A stretch of 64,000 nucleotides of DNA from RH-AL1 sp965277735. Its GTDB lineage: Bacteria > Pseudomonadota > Alphaproteobacteria > Rhizobiales > Beijerinckiaceae. The stretch covers positions 1,054,001 through 1,118,000 of the forward strand of contig CBDIDO010000002.1 of assembly GCA_965277735.1 (NCBI GenBank), written 5' to 3'. The notes under the pieces were generated by a model that saw only the letters and a program-made list of their open reading frames with translations, made no database searches and had not been told where the DNA came from. Of this stretch, positions 18,525 to 25,727 are shown piece after piece (position 1 is the stretch's first letter; each line of letters begins with the position of its first letter). Position numbers and translations under genes: made by a program.

Positions 18525-19862
18525 TCACCCCTTGATGGCCCAAAGCTCCATCTCGATGTCCGGGAAGCTACCGGCGACGTGCAGCGCCACGGCCCCCGAG
18601 GCGTCGAGCTCGCGCCACAGCGGCGTCGTCGTATCGAGCTCGAAATAGACGGTGCCGGCGCGGTAGGGCAGCTGGCGCGGCGCGACCGACAGCGGCCGCA
18701 CCGGCACGCCCGGCAACGCGACATTGACGAGCTGCGCGATCTGCTCGACAGACCCGATCTTGATCTGGTTCGGCAGCTGCCGGCGCAGCTGCTCGATCGG
18801 CATGTTGGCGCGCACCGCCAGCACGAAGGCGGCGTTGAGGATCAGCTGGCGATCCTGGATCATGCCGACGCGCACGCCATGGCGACGCTCCTGCAGATCG
18901 ATCGGCACCGCGGTCTGCTCGAGCAGCGCGCTGAGCGACGCGCGCAGGTCGCGGAACACGGCCTCGAAGGTCGCCTTGAGATCGTCGTGGCGATAATCGG
19001 GAAAGCGGCTCGAGCGCTTGGCATCCGTCGTGAAGGTGGCGAGCTCGCCGGCGAGCGCGAGACAGGTGGTGTAGAAGCTCTCCGGATGCATGCGGCCGGC
19101 CTGCGCCGCCGCGTGGCGCAGCACCGGCTCGAACCGGTTGAGCGTCTGCAGCAACAAGAAGTCGGCGATCTCGGCGGTGCCACGCACCGTCGGATCGGCC
19201 ATGCGTCCGGCCAGCGCGTCGGCGCGGTGCGTGACGAGCCCCTGCAGCTCGCCGACGAGCCCGAGCAGCGGCGGCTCCGCGGCGCAGTTCAGCACCGGCG
19301 CGATGAACTTGTCGTCGAGCAGCACGGCGAGGTCCGAGCGCACCTCGGTGATGCGCGCGACGGGGATGCGCTCGAGCCCGGCGAGCGGACCGTTCGACGG
19401 CGCATACGAGAGCCGCAGCCGCGCGACCTCGAGACCGGACGAGACGAAGCTGTCGGAATTGGCATCCGAGGCGTCGTAGTCCTGACGGCGGTAGCGGGTG
19501 GCGGCGTCCTCGCGCCGGCCCGAGCCGACCTCGGGGGTGCCGGGCTGGCGCGCGGGCAGCGCGAGATGGACGATGATCTCCTGCACGCCCTCGACGAGCT
19601 CCAGCGGCGCCGGCAGATCCGTGTCGCCCGGCGCCTCGAACGGTGTCCCGTCGGAAAAGATGCCGCGCGCGTAGCTCAGCGCGAACTTGCCGACGGCGAG
19701 CAGCTCGCGATTGATCGCGAACTCGGCGAGGCCCCAGGGATAGGGACGCAGCTCGCGGGTGGCTGCCCGCACGAAGCGCTCGGTCCAGCGATCGGCCTGC
19801 TGGAAATGATGCACGCGCAGGAACATGCCCTCGGACCAGACAACGCGGTTCTCGGCGAGCAT
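18525..19862 (-). CDS. tssK: TssK, T6SS baseplate-to-membrane-complex adaptor
   Basis: A 445-residue TssK. The N-terminus VVWSEGMFLRVHHFQQADRW is the family signature. The middle holds PLLGLVGELQGLV and FLLLQTLNRFEPVLRH, and the C-terminal domain ends GSFPDIEMELWAIKG. The trimer links the TssF/G/E wedge to TssL and TssM in the inner membrane. The length is normal (440-450). It lies 26 bases before tssL and 64 bases after fha on the same strand, so it belongs to the leftward operon. Confidence 0.95.
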   Translation of the reverse strand: MLAENRVVWSEGMFLRVHHFQQADRWTERFVRAATRELRPYPWGLAEFAINRELLAVGKFALSYARGIFSDGTPFEAPGDTDLPAPLELVEGVQEIIVHLALPARQPGTPEVGSGRREDAATRYRRQDYDASDANSDSFVSSGLEVARLRLSYAPSNGPLAGLERIPVARITEVRSDLAVLLDDKFIAPVLNCAAEPPLLGLVGELQGLVTHRADALAGRMADPTVRGTAEIADFLLLQTLNRFEPVLRHAAAQAGRMHPESFYTTCLALAGELATFTTDAKRSSRFPDYRHDDLKATFEAVFRDLRASLSALLEQTAVPIDLQERRHGVRVGMIQDRQLILNAAFVLAVRANMPIEQLRRQLPNQIKIGSVEQIAQLVNVALPGVPVRPLSVAPRQLPYRAGTVYFELDTTTPLWRELDASGAVALHVAGSFPDIEMELWAIKG

Positions 19863-19926
19863 CTATGTCTCCTCGCAATGGGGCCGTCGGGCGAAAGCAA
19901 CAAAGGCGCATGACAGGAACATCACG

Positions 19927-21270
19927 TCACGGCCGTTTCTGCTGAACGCGCGAGAAGCAATTTCGCAGCAACACCAAGAAGCTCGGCACGCCGTTTTTTG
20001 CGCCACCGATCTCGGCATGAAGTCCGACGTAGCGCTCCCACGCCGCGAGGCTCGCCAGCGGGCCGCGGCGGAACCGGCTCTTGGTCTCCGCCTCGATCAC
20101 ATCCGGCCCCAGCTTCGCGTCGAGCTCTTGCGCCGCATCTGCGACGGCGCGGCCCAATGCGCGCTGGCGATCGGCGAGCGCCGCGGCCCGCTGCGCGATC
20201 GCCTGCGCCGGCATCGGATGCGTTTCCACGAGCAGAGACAGCATGGGATCGCGATTGCTTGCGAAGAAATCGGCCCACAGAGCGCCATCGGCCGCGACCT
20301 GCAGGCCGCAGTCCCGCTCGGCGACGGCCTGCGCCGCCTCGAGCGCGTCGAGCGCGTCGAGCACCGCCCGCAACGCCTCGCCGCAGCGCCGCATCAGCTC
20401 GGCCTCGGGCAGCGCCGCGAGCCCTGCGGGATCGAGCCGCGCGCCTTCGGCGAGCGCGCGACGCGCCTCGCCGCTTGGCGCCGGCGGCGCCGCACCGGCC
20501 GCGCGCGCGGCCTGCAACGGCGTGCGCGACGGCGCCGATGCGGCAGCCGCGCCGCTCCCCTGCGCCGGGGCGATGTCGTCATCGCCGTCGAGCCAGTCCA
20601 TCGGGATCGTCTGCTGCGCGCGCGGCACATGCAGCACGCTGTTCGCCGCGGCGACGTGCTCGCTGCGATTGGCGAACTCGCTGGCCGGCTGCTCGAAATC
20701 CTGCGGTAGCAGCGGCGCGTCCTCGGTCTCGGGATGAGTGCGCGGCGGTTCGTCCCAACCCATCGGCAGGCGCATCGTCGCCTCGGCAGAGCCCTGCGGC
20801 AGGGTGCTGAGCCAGCGGTCGGCCTCACCCGTCACGCCGCCGCTGGCGCGCGCCTCGACGCCCTCCGACGAGCCGTCGAGGATGTGGCTTACCGTCTGCC
20901 GCGCGCTCGGGCCCAGGCTCGGCATCGCAGGGGCCGGCGCGGCATGATCGTCGCCGCCGCCAGCGGGCATGATCTCGACCGCGAACCGGCGCGAGCCGAT
21001 GACGAACACGTCGCCCGACGCCAGGACATGACGCGAGCCGGGCCCCAACGACTGGCTCTGCCCGTCGATCGTCACGCCGTTGATCGAAAGGTCGGTGAGG
21101 ACGAACTTCCCCTCAGCCGTCTCGATCCGGCAATGCGTCTTCGACACTTCGCGGCTCGGGTCGACGAGCACCAGGTCGTTGTCGGTGCCGCGGCCGATCG
21201 AGAAGGTCGCGCCCGAGTCGATCCTGCGCTCAGCCCCGTCGTCGTCGAGCGATTTGAGGACGAGGGTCAT
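19927..21270 (-). CDS. fha: Fha/TagH, T6SS FHA-domain activator
   Basis: A 447-residue protein. Residues 1-95 are a forkhead-associated domain that binds phosphothreonine (FSIGRGTDNDLVLVD, SREVSKTHCRIE, LTDLSINGVTIDG). The middle is a long Ala/Pro-rich low-order region. The C-terminal 190 residues are the type VI FHA C-terminal domain (LMRRCGEALRAVLDALDALE, DPMLSLLVE, KLGPDVIEAETKSRF). Fha reads the phosphorylated threonine made by PpkA and licenses firing. It sits 15 bases after the dotG-like stop on the same strand, which ties the Dot-like genes to the T6SS operon. Confidence 0.93.
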   Translation of the reverse strand: MTLVLKSLDDDGAERRIDSGATFSIGRGTDNDLVLVDPSREVSKTHCRIETAEGKFVLTDLSINGVTIDGQSQSLGPGSRHVLASGDVFVIGSRRFAVEIMPAGGGDDHAAPAPAMPSLGPSARQTVSHILDGSSEGVEARASGGVTGEADRWLSTLPQGSAEATMRLPMGWDEPPRTHPETEDAPLLPQDFEQPASEFANRSEHVAAANSVLHVPRAQQTIPMDWLDGDDDIAPAQGSGAAAASAPSRTPLQAARAAGAAPPAPSGEARRALAEGARLDPAGLAALPEAELMRRCGEALRAVLDALDALEAAQAVAERDCGLQVAADGALWADFFASNRDPMLSLLVETHPMPAQAIAQRAAALADRQRALGRAVADAAQELDAKLGPDVIEAETKSRFRRGPLASLAAWERYVGLHAEIGGAKNGVPSFLVLLRNCFSRVQQKRP

Positions 21271-21285
21271 GGATCATCGCGCCCG

Positions 21286-22347
21286 CTACCGCTGACGCGC
21301 GAACAGCAGGTCGCTCGGCACGACCACCGGCTCCAGGAAGACGATGCCGAGGCCGTAGCCCGCCGGCGCCGAGATCGTCGCCGGCTTGTTGAACTGCTGC
21401 GCGGCGACTGCGGTCAGCGCCTGGCCCGCCGGCAGCAGCGCACCCGCGGCCGCCTCGTACGGGTTGAACTTCTGGGTCGACGTGAGAAGGCCGGTGTTCG
21501 GATCGACCATCGCCTGCTGGTTGTTCTGCGTCAGCACCTGCCCGACCTGGCCGACGCCCTGCACCAGCGTCGCGAGCAGGAGCGTGCCGTAGCGCTGGAG
21601 CTCGTGGTTGTCGACGTTCTTGGCGATGCCGGTGCGCGCGGTATCCTCGGAGACCGCGAGACCCTTGACCTCGAGCGGGCGCCCATCGGCCAGATAGCCC
21701 TTGTCGAACTGGATCGCGCCCTGGCTCGACGAATAATGGATCGTGCCGATCATGCGGACGCCATCGAGCGGACCCTGGATGCCGACCTCGTCGACGTCAT
21801 GGATCGTCGCGAAGATCGGCGCGCCGGGGTCGTCAGAATTGAAGGCGCGGTCGAGCGTCGCGTAGACCGTGTCGCCGGCGCGCGCGATGACGTATTTCTC
21901 GGCGTTGCCGTACCTGTCGCGCTTCACCTCGCCGGGCTCGAGCTCCTTCGTCTTCTGCGCCTGCTGGGCGCCCTGATCGCCGCCCCCGTCGCGACCATTT
22001 CGACGCTCCTCGCGCGGCGGCAGCGCCGGCTTGGCGTAATAGGTGACGGCAAAGCCGCCGTTCGGCTGCGATAGCATCGCCTCGATCTGCGCGTTGATGC
22101 GCTGGGTGACGGCCTGATCTTGCACGTAGGTCTGCTGCGGCGTCAGCGGCGGCGCGGCCGCAGCCGCCGGCGGCGCGGCGGCGGGCGGCGCCGGCATCTG
22201 CGCGGCGGCCATATTATACGAGCCGGGCGCGGGCGCCGGCTGCGCATTCGCGGCCGACTGGTGTCCCGAGCCGAACTCGATGCGGACGCCGAGCGCGTTC
22301 GACACGAGAAGCGCGGCGAAGGCCATTGCGAGCAGCATCCTGTTCAT
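21286..22347 (-). CDS. DotG/IcmE-like (VirB10/TrbI family) envelope protein
   Basis: A 353-residue protein. Residues 1-20 are hydrophobic (inner-membrane anchor or signal), 35-70 are Pro/Ala-rich, and about 150-345 form a TrbI/VirB10-like C-terminal domain. The match to Legionella DotG is in its most conserved part: GDTVYATLDRAFNSDDPG (158-175), AVSEDTARTGIAKNV (231-245), LLLATLVQGVGQ and GYGLGIVFLEPV. Legionella DotG is about 1050 residues and has a long repeat region that is absent here. In Dot/Icm systems DotG spans both membranes and lines the outer-membrane cap. It lies 12 bases after the dotH-like gene and 15 before fha, preceded by a strong GGGGAG site. Confidence 0.85.
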   Translation of the reverse strand: MNRMLLAMAFAALLVSNALGVRIEFGSGHQSAANAQPAPAPGSYNMAAAQMPAPPAAAPPAAAAAPPLTPQQTYVQDQAVTQRINAQIEAMLSQPNGGFAVTYYAKPALPPREERRNGRDGGGDQGAQQAQKTKELEPGEVKRDRYGNAEKYVIARAGDTVYATLDRAFNSDDPGAPIFATIHDVDEVGIQGPLDGVRMIGTIHYSSSQGAIQFDKGYLADGRPLEVKGLAVSEDTARTGIAKNVDNHELQRYGTLLLATLVQGVGQVGQVLTQNNQQAMVDPNTGLLTSTQKFNPYEAAAGALLPAGQALTAVAAQQFNKPATISAPAGYGLGIVFLEPVVVPSDLLFARQR

Positions 22348-22359
22348 CGCCCACTCCCC

Positions 22360-23406
22360 TCAGAAATTCAGCGACAGGTCGCGCTCGTTGCCCGCCTCGT
22401 CGACGACGAGGATGCGCGAGACCGGATGATCGAAACGCCACACCTTGATGCCGCCGACGCTTTCCGCGACGGCGTCCTGCGCCGGGTTGATGACGGTCAC
22501 GTTGCCGCGCAGATAGAGCTTGCCGCCGAGGATCCAGCCGCTGACCGACGGATCGTTGATCTCGACGCGCTGCGCATTCGACGGTGGCGCGCCGGCGCCG
22601 AACGTATCGAGGTAGCGATCGGGCAGCGTTTCGCCGCTGCCCTTGCGGCCGTGCCGCGTCGACACCGTGTGGACCGGCTGGGGCGGCGAGTAGGCGGCCA
22701 TCGCCTCGGCCGGCATCGCCGGCGCATCGGGCGAGCGGCCACGCACATGGATCGTCACCGGCAGATCGACGACGCCGTCGCCACCGCTCTTGGCCATCAG
22801 CACGATCGGCAATGGGTAGTTCTCGAGCTTGATCGAGACGTTGCCGAAGGTGTTGATCCGGCACGGCATCATGGTGATCGTCGACGGCCGCTCCCCGGCG
22901 CCCGAAATTGCCGAGCTGGGCGGCGACGAGCCGCACCCGTTGCCGTCCTGCGCGAACATGCGCGGATCGAAGGCGACCGCCTCGACCGGCCAGGTATGGC
23001 CGCTGGAATCCAGAAAGGTGAGCGGCGTGACGACGCCCAGCGCGAGCTGAATCGATTGCGGATGCGACAGCAGGACCTGCGGGTCGACGTCGAGGCTGCG
23101 CGGCTCGACCTTCACCTGCCCGAGCGTGCCGCTCGGCGGCATCATGCCCTGCGTCTCCATCAGGCTGCGGCGAAGCGCGTCGGCATTGCCGGGCGAGAGG
23201 ATCGTGCCCGCGGCGCGGTTCGTCATCATGGTTTGCAACGCACCGATCTCGGCCGGCGTGAGCTCGCGCGCCGGCGGCGGCATGCCGGCCTGCGGCGGCG
23301 ACTCGCCCTGGCCGCGCTGCTGCTGGCCCTGGGCGGCGGCGCCCGTCGTTGCAAATCCCACCAAAAGAGCGGCTGTTGCAGAGAATCCGCACGTCCGCGA
23401 AATCAA
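22360..23406 (-). CDS. DotH/IcmK-like outer-membrane core protein
   Basis: I take the TTG at 23406 as start, giving 348 residues (Legionella DotH is about 360) beginning with a signal peptide (FSATAALLVGFATTGAAA). DotH/IcmK blocks are LTPAEIGALQTMM, IQLALGVVTPLTFLDSSG followed by TWPVEAV, ITMMPCRINTFGNVSIKLE, and ILGGKLYLRGN. DotH sits in the outer-membrane ring of the Dot/Icm core with DotC, DotD and DotG. The frame stays open to a GTG at 23613 and an ATG at 23586 (with GGGGGA before it), but those starts would put about 60 untypical residues before the signal peptide. It is the first gene of the leftward operon. Confidence 0.82.
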   Translation of the reverse strand: MISRTCGFSATAALLVGFATTGAAAQGQQQRGQGESPPQAGMPPPARELTPAEIGALQTMMTNRAAGTILSPGNADALRRSLMETQGMMPPSGTLGQVKVEPRSLDVDPQVLLSHPQSIQLALGVVTPLTFLDSSGHTWPVEAVAFDPRMFAQDGNGCGSSPPSSAISGAGERPSTITMMPCRINTFGNVSIKLENYPLPIVLMAKSGGDGVVDLPVTIHVRGRSPDAPAMPAEAMAAYSPPQPVHTVSTRHGRKGSGETLPDRYLDTFGAGAPPSNAQRVEINDPSVSGWILGGKLYLRGNVTVINPAQDAVAESVGGIKVWRFDHPVSRILVVDEAGNERDLSLNF

Positions 23407-23752
23407 CTTGGCTATACTTCCGAGAAAGGCAGGAGCTTTTTCCCGATCCCTGCCGCTGCCAGCCCCGACGGCCGCGCGCCACGCACCGAGGAAAACCCTC
23501 GCATTATCGGAAAATCTCTTTTGCTTGCAGTGGATTGGCGAATTTGCGCCACCATTTCCCCGCCCAGCCAATATCGACCGCCGCATAGCTTTCCCCCGAA
23601 CGCTGGCAGCCACGGTATGCGCTTACTGATGCATCGACGGCGGACTTGTGTCAATGAACCCACCCGTCACAAATCTTCTATATTGTAGTTCTGGTCAAAT
23701 GACCCAATTCCGGTAAGGTCAGTTGTGCGAGCTAGAGTCTGCGTGGGGGCGG
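23407..23752. promoter_or_regulatory. AT-rich divergent region between dotH-like and lipoprotein-dotC operons
   Basis: About 350 bases without a convincing gene, distinctly richer in A and T than either side, and the likely site of both divergent promoters. A dyad GGTCA-AA-TGACC lies at 23693-23704 and a TATATT box near 23680 could serve as a -10 for the rightward operon, which would put the dyad near the start of transcription. The left part may code if dotH starts at 23586 or 23613. No sigma-54 box was found. Confidence 0.5.
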
Positions 23753-23932
23753 ATGATGAGGCTTTTGCGATTAGTCTTTTTGATTTCAGCATGTTGCTGC
23801 ATTGCGGGATGTGCGTCGTTCGACGGCGGAAGCCCAGGCCTCAGCCTCGGCTCGTCACCGCTCAACCTCGGTTCGTCGGCGCCCAGCACCGACGCTTTCG
23901 TCAAAAACGAGCTCGCGGGTCGGGGAATCTGA
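23753..23932 (+). CDS. Small lipoprotein in the dotD position
   Basis: A 59-residue protein with a clear lipoprotein signal: basic start, hydrophobic run LRLVFLISACCCIAGC and lipobox IAGC, so the mature chain is only about 42 residues. That chain is Ser/Gly/Leu-rich with SLGSSPLNLGSS repeats and ends DAFVKNELAGRGI. It overlaps the dotC-like ATG (TGATG). In Legionella the gene before dotC is dotD, an outer-membrane lipoprotein of about 163 residues with a secretin N0-like domain. This one lacks room for that domain, so orthology is not shown; only place and lipidation agree. ATG 23756 is an alternative start. Confidence 0.7.
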   Translation: MMRLLRLVFLISACCCIAGCASFDGGSPGLSLGSSPLNLGSSAPSTDAFVKNELAGRGI

Positions 23933-25056
23933 TGCGTACCGGGGTCCGTTTCCTTCAAAACCTCTCGCTTTCGACGGCGCTGACGATTCTCTTCAGTGGC
24001 GTCGCCGTTGCGCAACAGAATCCGATCATCGCCGCCACGACGGCGCCGCCGGTCGCCGCTGGCGCCTTCGGCCCGACGGTCTATCCCTACAGCCCGTACG
24101 GCTACAGCCCGTATGGGGCGAGCCCGTACGGCTCCGGCTATCCCTACCAGAGCAACAACCCGTCGACGCAGGCACTCTCCAGCAACTCCAGCCAGCCGAC
24201 GATGCCGGGGCAGTTCAACCTGCCGATCAACCAGCAGGGCGGCGGCGGACAGGGCGGCGGTGGTCAGGGCGGTCAGGGCGGCGGCAGCCAGGGCGCGGCG
24301 GGCTCGGCGGGTGGCGGCAATCCCGCCACCGGTGCCAGCTACGACATCACGCAGAACCCGAGCTCGCCGCTCTACAAGCGCTACGAGCGCAACAGCGTCA
24401 CCGATCCGCAGCTGCGGCCGAAGGTCCTGTCGCAGATCGGCCGCGGCAAGGGGATCCGGCACGGCTTCATCGAGGAGGCCGCACGCCTGCGCGCCTCGAT
24501 CGAGGGAGAGGCGGCGGCGCGGCTCGACGCGCACTACGATTTCACCCGGCAGATGATCGGCTCGCACCTCGTGCCGCCGGTCATTGGCGAGGTCCGCAAC
24601 GTCGAGCAGCGCAACGGCGACAGCGTGCTCTATCTCACCGTCGGTGCCTATCAGATCGTGCGCCCCGCGCGCCTCGTGATCACGCCGCCCAACTGGCGCG
24701 ACTATCTCTACATCGAGACCGCCGAGCCGCAGACCGCGATCTCGGCGCTCGCGCCGGACACGGCCGACGAGCAGAGATATTACGATGCGGCCTACGATTC
24801 CGGCGTCGAGAAGGGCATCGAGGAAGCGCGCCAGACGTTCGACGACAGTCTGAACCGCCTCGAGCGCGACTATTCCGGCATGGAGCGCTACCACGAGCTT
24901 GAGCACCAGGGTGCGGTCAGCCTGCCCGTCGTCAAGGATCAGCGCCGCGCGGTCCGCGTCGCCGACAACGGCCAGCGCGCCTTTGTCGGCGAGCAGGTCG
25001 TGACGCTGCGGGTCACGCCGCGCTTCAAGGCCGCCCGCAAGGGAGCCTACCGATGA
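23932..25056 (+). CDS. DotC-like envelope protein
   Basis: A 374-residue protein. A signal peptide (about 1-27, FSGVAVA before QQN) is followed by a repeat-rich stretch: YSPYG units at 51-72 and a Gly/Gln run at 102-128. The conserved DotC domain starts near 150, with RGKGIRHGFIEEAARLRASIE, SHLVPPVIGEV (211-221), PARLVITPPNWRDYLYI (245-261), and GVEKGIEEARQTFDDSLNRL. The TPPNWR block and the following helix are the most conserved parts of Legionella DotC. Legionella DotC is a lipoprotein; here there is no lipobox cysteine. It overlaps the lipoprotein gene before it and the peptidase gene after it. Confidence 0.85.
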   Translation: MRTGVRFLQNLSLSTALTILFSGVAVAQQNPIIAATTAPPVAAGAFGPTVYPYSPYGYSPYGASPYGSGYPYQSNNPSTQALSSNSSQPTMPGQFNLPINQQGGGGQGGGGQGGQGGGSQGAAGSAGGGNPATGASYDITQNPSSPLYKRYERNSVTDPQLRPKVLSQIGRGKGIRHGFIEEAARLRASIEGEAAARLDAHYDFTRQMIGSHLVPPVIGEVRNVEQRNGDSVLYLTVGAYQIVRPARLVITPPNWRDYLYIETAEPQTAISALAPDTADEQRYYDAAYDSGVEKGIEEARQTFDDSLNRLERDYSGMERYHELEHQGAVSLPVVKDQRRAVRVADNGQRAFVGEQVVTLRVTPRFKAARKGAYR

Positions 25057-25715
25057 GCCTCGATCGTCGCAGCCTGCTTGCCGCCACCGCGGCGCTTCTC
25101 GTCGGCGGCGGCGCCGAGGCGCGCAGCTTCGCGGTCGACTTCGCCGGCGCGCTGCGCCCGAGCGATGCCGCGGGCGCCTTCCGGCAACGGCCGATCGGGC
25201 CGCAAAACCTCTGGCTGCGCCGCAAGGACGGCGAGGAGATCATGACGCGCTTCCGCTCGGATGCCGCTTACGATCGCGCGGCCGTCATGCAGCTCTCGTG
25301 GTTCCTGCGCGACACGACGGACGGCGATCGCGCGGTTTGGATGTCGCCGCGCCTGTTCGACCTGCTCGCCGGCGTCCAGTCCGGCATGTCGCGCGTCGCC
25401 GGCGAGCCCGTCCCGCTCCTCGTCACCAGCGGCTATCGTACGCCGGCGCACAACGCCAAGATCGAGACGGCGGCGCGCAACTCGATGCATCTCTACGGCT
25501 TCGCCGCCGATCTCGTGGCGCCAGGCTTCCCGCCGCGCGCGCTGGCGCTGGCCGCCTCGTTCTTCGCCAGCGGCGGCATCGGCCTCTACGACGATTTCAC
25601 CCATCTCGATGTGTGGAAGGTGCGCACCTGGACCGGCCCGCCGCACCACGATGCGCACGCGCCGGCGCCCGGCGTGGCGATGCCGAAGCCCGCGCCCGCA
25701 ACCGCGGCCGGATAG
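25053..25715 (+). CDS. Tat-exported DUF882/M15-type zinc peptidase
   Basis: A 220-residue YcbK-like protein. It starts with a twin-arginine signal (DRRSLLAATAALLVGGGAEA). The catalytic block reads SGYRTPAHN (126-134), then SMHLYGFAADL with zinc ligands H146 and D153, then FTHLDVWKVRTW with H184. This group cuts peptidoglycan cross-links or stem peptides. The ATGA overlap with the dotC-like gene places it in the same transcript, so a role in opening the cell wall for the secretion apparatus is likely. An M15-like L,D-endopeptidase (TagX) does this for the Acinetobacter T6SS, which also lacks TssJ; that comparison is mine. Confidence 0.85.
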   Translation: MSLDRRSLLAATAALLVGGGAEARSFAVDFAGALRPSDAAGAFRQRPIGPQNLWLRRKDGEEIMTRFRSDAAYDRAAVMQLSWFLRDTTDGDRAVWMSPRLFDLLAGVQSGMSRVAGEPVPLLVTSGYRTPAHNAKIETAARNSMHLYGFAADLVAPGFPPRALALAASFFASGGIGLYDDFTHLDVWKVRTWTGPPHHDAHAPAPGVAMPKPAPATAAG

Positions 25716-25727
25716 AAGCGCAGATTT

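Noticed and set aside
23753..23932. Small lipoprotein as a TssJ
   Set aside because: TssJ proteins have about 130-170 mature residues forming a transthyretin-like fold. This one has about 42 and is Ser/Gly-rich.
21286..25715. A complete type IVB secretion system
   Set aside because: Only core envelope parts are present. No ATPase (DotB, DotO), coupling protein (DotL) or DotA is in the window.
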